Origin: Campylobacterota bacterium
GTDB lineage: Bacteria; Campylobacterota; Campylobacteria; Campylobacterales; Sulfurovaceae
NCBI GenBank assembly: GCA_022600655.1
Contig: JAHZJZ010000132.1
Location: 1 to 7,130 of the forward strand
Reading direction: 5' to 3'
Length of the DNA: 7,130 nucleotides
Shown here: piece by piece, positions 6,474 to 7,130 of the stretch
Numbering within the stretch: the first letter of the stretch is position 1
Layout of the letters: each line of letters begins with the position of its first letter
Position numbers and translations under genes: made by a program
Notes under the pieces: model-generated
Databases searched by the model: none
What the model was told of the DNA's origin: nothing
What the model saw: the letters and a program-made list of their open reading frames with translations, nothing else

Positions 6474-7130
6474 TCAGTTGCCACCTTCTGCACCAGTAGT
6501 AAGAGGTTCAACCAAAACTGCTACAATAACTCTTTCAATAATAATAACCACCACATCTAAAGTCTCAAAAGCTTGTGGAAAGACTACAACATTAATATTA
6601 CCATTTGCATCAACGATAAAAAAAGTCAACTTCTCTTGACCTTCAGCTTTCTCTACCCCATCATCAGGCATTTCAACCCTAACTTTCTCACCTGGTTTTG
6701 CTCCTGCTGGTGCAGCCATAGCAATAGTTACTGGCTCAGTAGGAACCAGCTTCTCTCCCTCTTCAGTAACAAAACTAAACTCATTTTTTGCGATATTTGT
6801 AGTTGTCGACTCCTCTGTGGTTGTCGTAGTACTACTGCTTTGACGTTGTAGCATAACAAGTTTAGGAGCTTCTGTTACCACTTCTCCATCTGAATCTAAA
6901 AACTGTGTACCTTCCGATACATTAATTATTGATACCACTACATCATTGGACTCAACAGGGATTTCTATATCATGCTGAACCACACCATCTGAGAACTCCT
7001 CTTCATCTAGCGTTTTTACTTCCGTCACTGAACTTGTAATATTATTTTCATTTAAACTTAGCGTTTCATCTGCAGTACTACTCGATGAACCACATCCACT
7101 TATTAAAAAAATTGTCAAGAACAACAGTAC
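6474..7130 (-). CDS. Ser/Thr-rich acidic lipoprotein, 5' end cut by window edge
   Basis: I do not recognise this gene. About 218 residues are visible. The frame is open to the window edge (codons GTA CTG TTG TTC ...). The first possible start inside is TTG at 7124, which would leave no basic N-terminus, so the real start probably lies outside. The visible start is the hydrophobic core and lipobox of a lipoprotein signal, LFLTIFLISGC, with Cys at about residue 13 of the visible part, then a GSSSS tether. The mature chain is strongly acidic, with a low-complexity QRQSSSTTTTTEESTTT stretch mid-protein, a segment PVTIAMAAPAGAKPGEKVRV, and a very hydrophobic C-terminal strand (VVVIIIERVIVAVLV) before TTGAEGGN. 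It likely sits at the outer membrane or cell surface. It precedes the YjbH-like gene by 82 bases on the same strand. The gfc and yjb loci also start with small Thr/Ser-rich genes and a lipoprotein, but this is similarity of setting and composition, not demonstrated homology. Confidence 0.7.
   Translation of the reverse strand, partial: VLLFLTIFLISGCGSSSSTADETLSLNENNITSSVTEVKTLDEEEFSDGVVQHDIEIPVESNDVVVSIINVSEGTQFLDSDGEVVTEAPKLVMLQRQSSSTTTTTEESTTTNIAKNEFSFVTEEGEKLVPTEPVTIAMAAPAGAKPGEKVRVEMPDDGVEKAEGQEKLTFFIVDANGNINVVVFPQAFETLDVVVIIIERVIVAVLVEPLTTGAEGGN

Noticed and set aside
6573..6851. Plus-strand open frame opposite the lipoprotein
   Set aside because: Its translation is Cys/Ser/Leu-rich with no motif or ribosome binding site and mirrors the acidic Thr-rich codons of the lipoprotein on the other strand.
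7122..7124. TTG as start codon of the lipoprotein
   Set aside because: It would give a signal peptide without a basic N-region. The frame stays open to the window edge, so the true start is more likely outside.

Overview
This AT-rich window looks like chromosomal DNA of a free-living, sulfur-metabolising member of the Campylobacterota (Sulfurimonas/Sulfurovum-like). That placement is an inference from several signs: an HP0495-type DUF493 protein, a sulfide:quinone-oxidoreductase-like flavoprotein, a small conserved protein of a type I associate with these bacteria, Lys-rich AT-biased codon use, and short intergenic spacers. I see no mobile element, CRISPR array, tRNA or rRNA. No gap between genes exceeds 160 bases.

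Layout. (1) Positions 13-1748, plus strand: a two-gene unit. An esterase-like phytase-family lipoprotein overlaps, at ATGA, a PqiA-domain membrane protein. (2) Positions 1745-2547, minus strand: moaC (molybdenum cofactor synthesis) followed by a DUF493 gene. The DUF493 gene meets the pqiA-like gene tail to tail with a 4-base overlap. A stem-loop lies between moaC and DUF493, directly before the DUF493 ribosome binding site. (3) Positions 2548-2703: a divergent control region with two adjoining inverted repeats. (4) Positions 2704-4339, plus strand: an SQR-like FAD oxidoreductase, a strong stem-loop just after its stop, then a small DUF6858-like protein with a His/Cys cluster. (5) Positions 4358-7130, minus strand: a partial Ser/Thr-rich acidic lipoprotein whose start lies beyond the window edge, a stem-loop, and then a full-length YjbH/GfcD-type outer-membrane protein associated with exopolysaccharide.

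How the parts fit. Most of this is housekeeping and envelope biology. Two places deserve a second look. The flavoprotein has the SQR fold signatures, but one position where classical SQRs carry a redox cysteine appears to be Arg. It is followed by a small His/Cys protein on the same strand. The lipoprotein-YjbH pair resembles the surface half of a gfc/yjb exopolysaccharide locus, but none of the other usual components is visible here. I found no clear evidence of a wholly new system. These two pairs are the best candidates for something not fully described.
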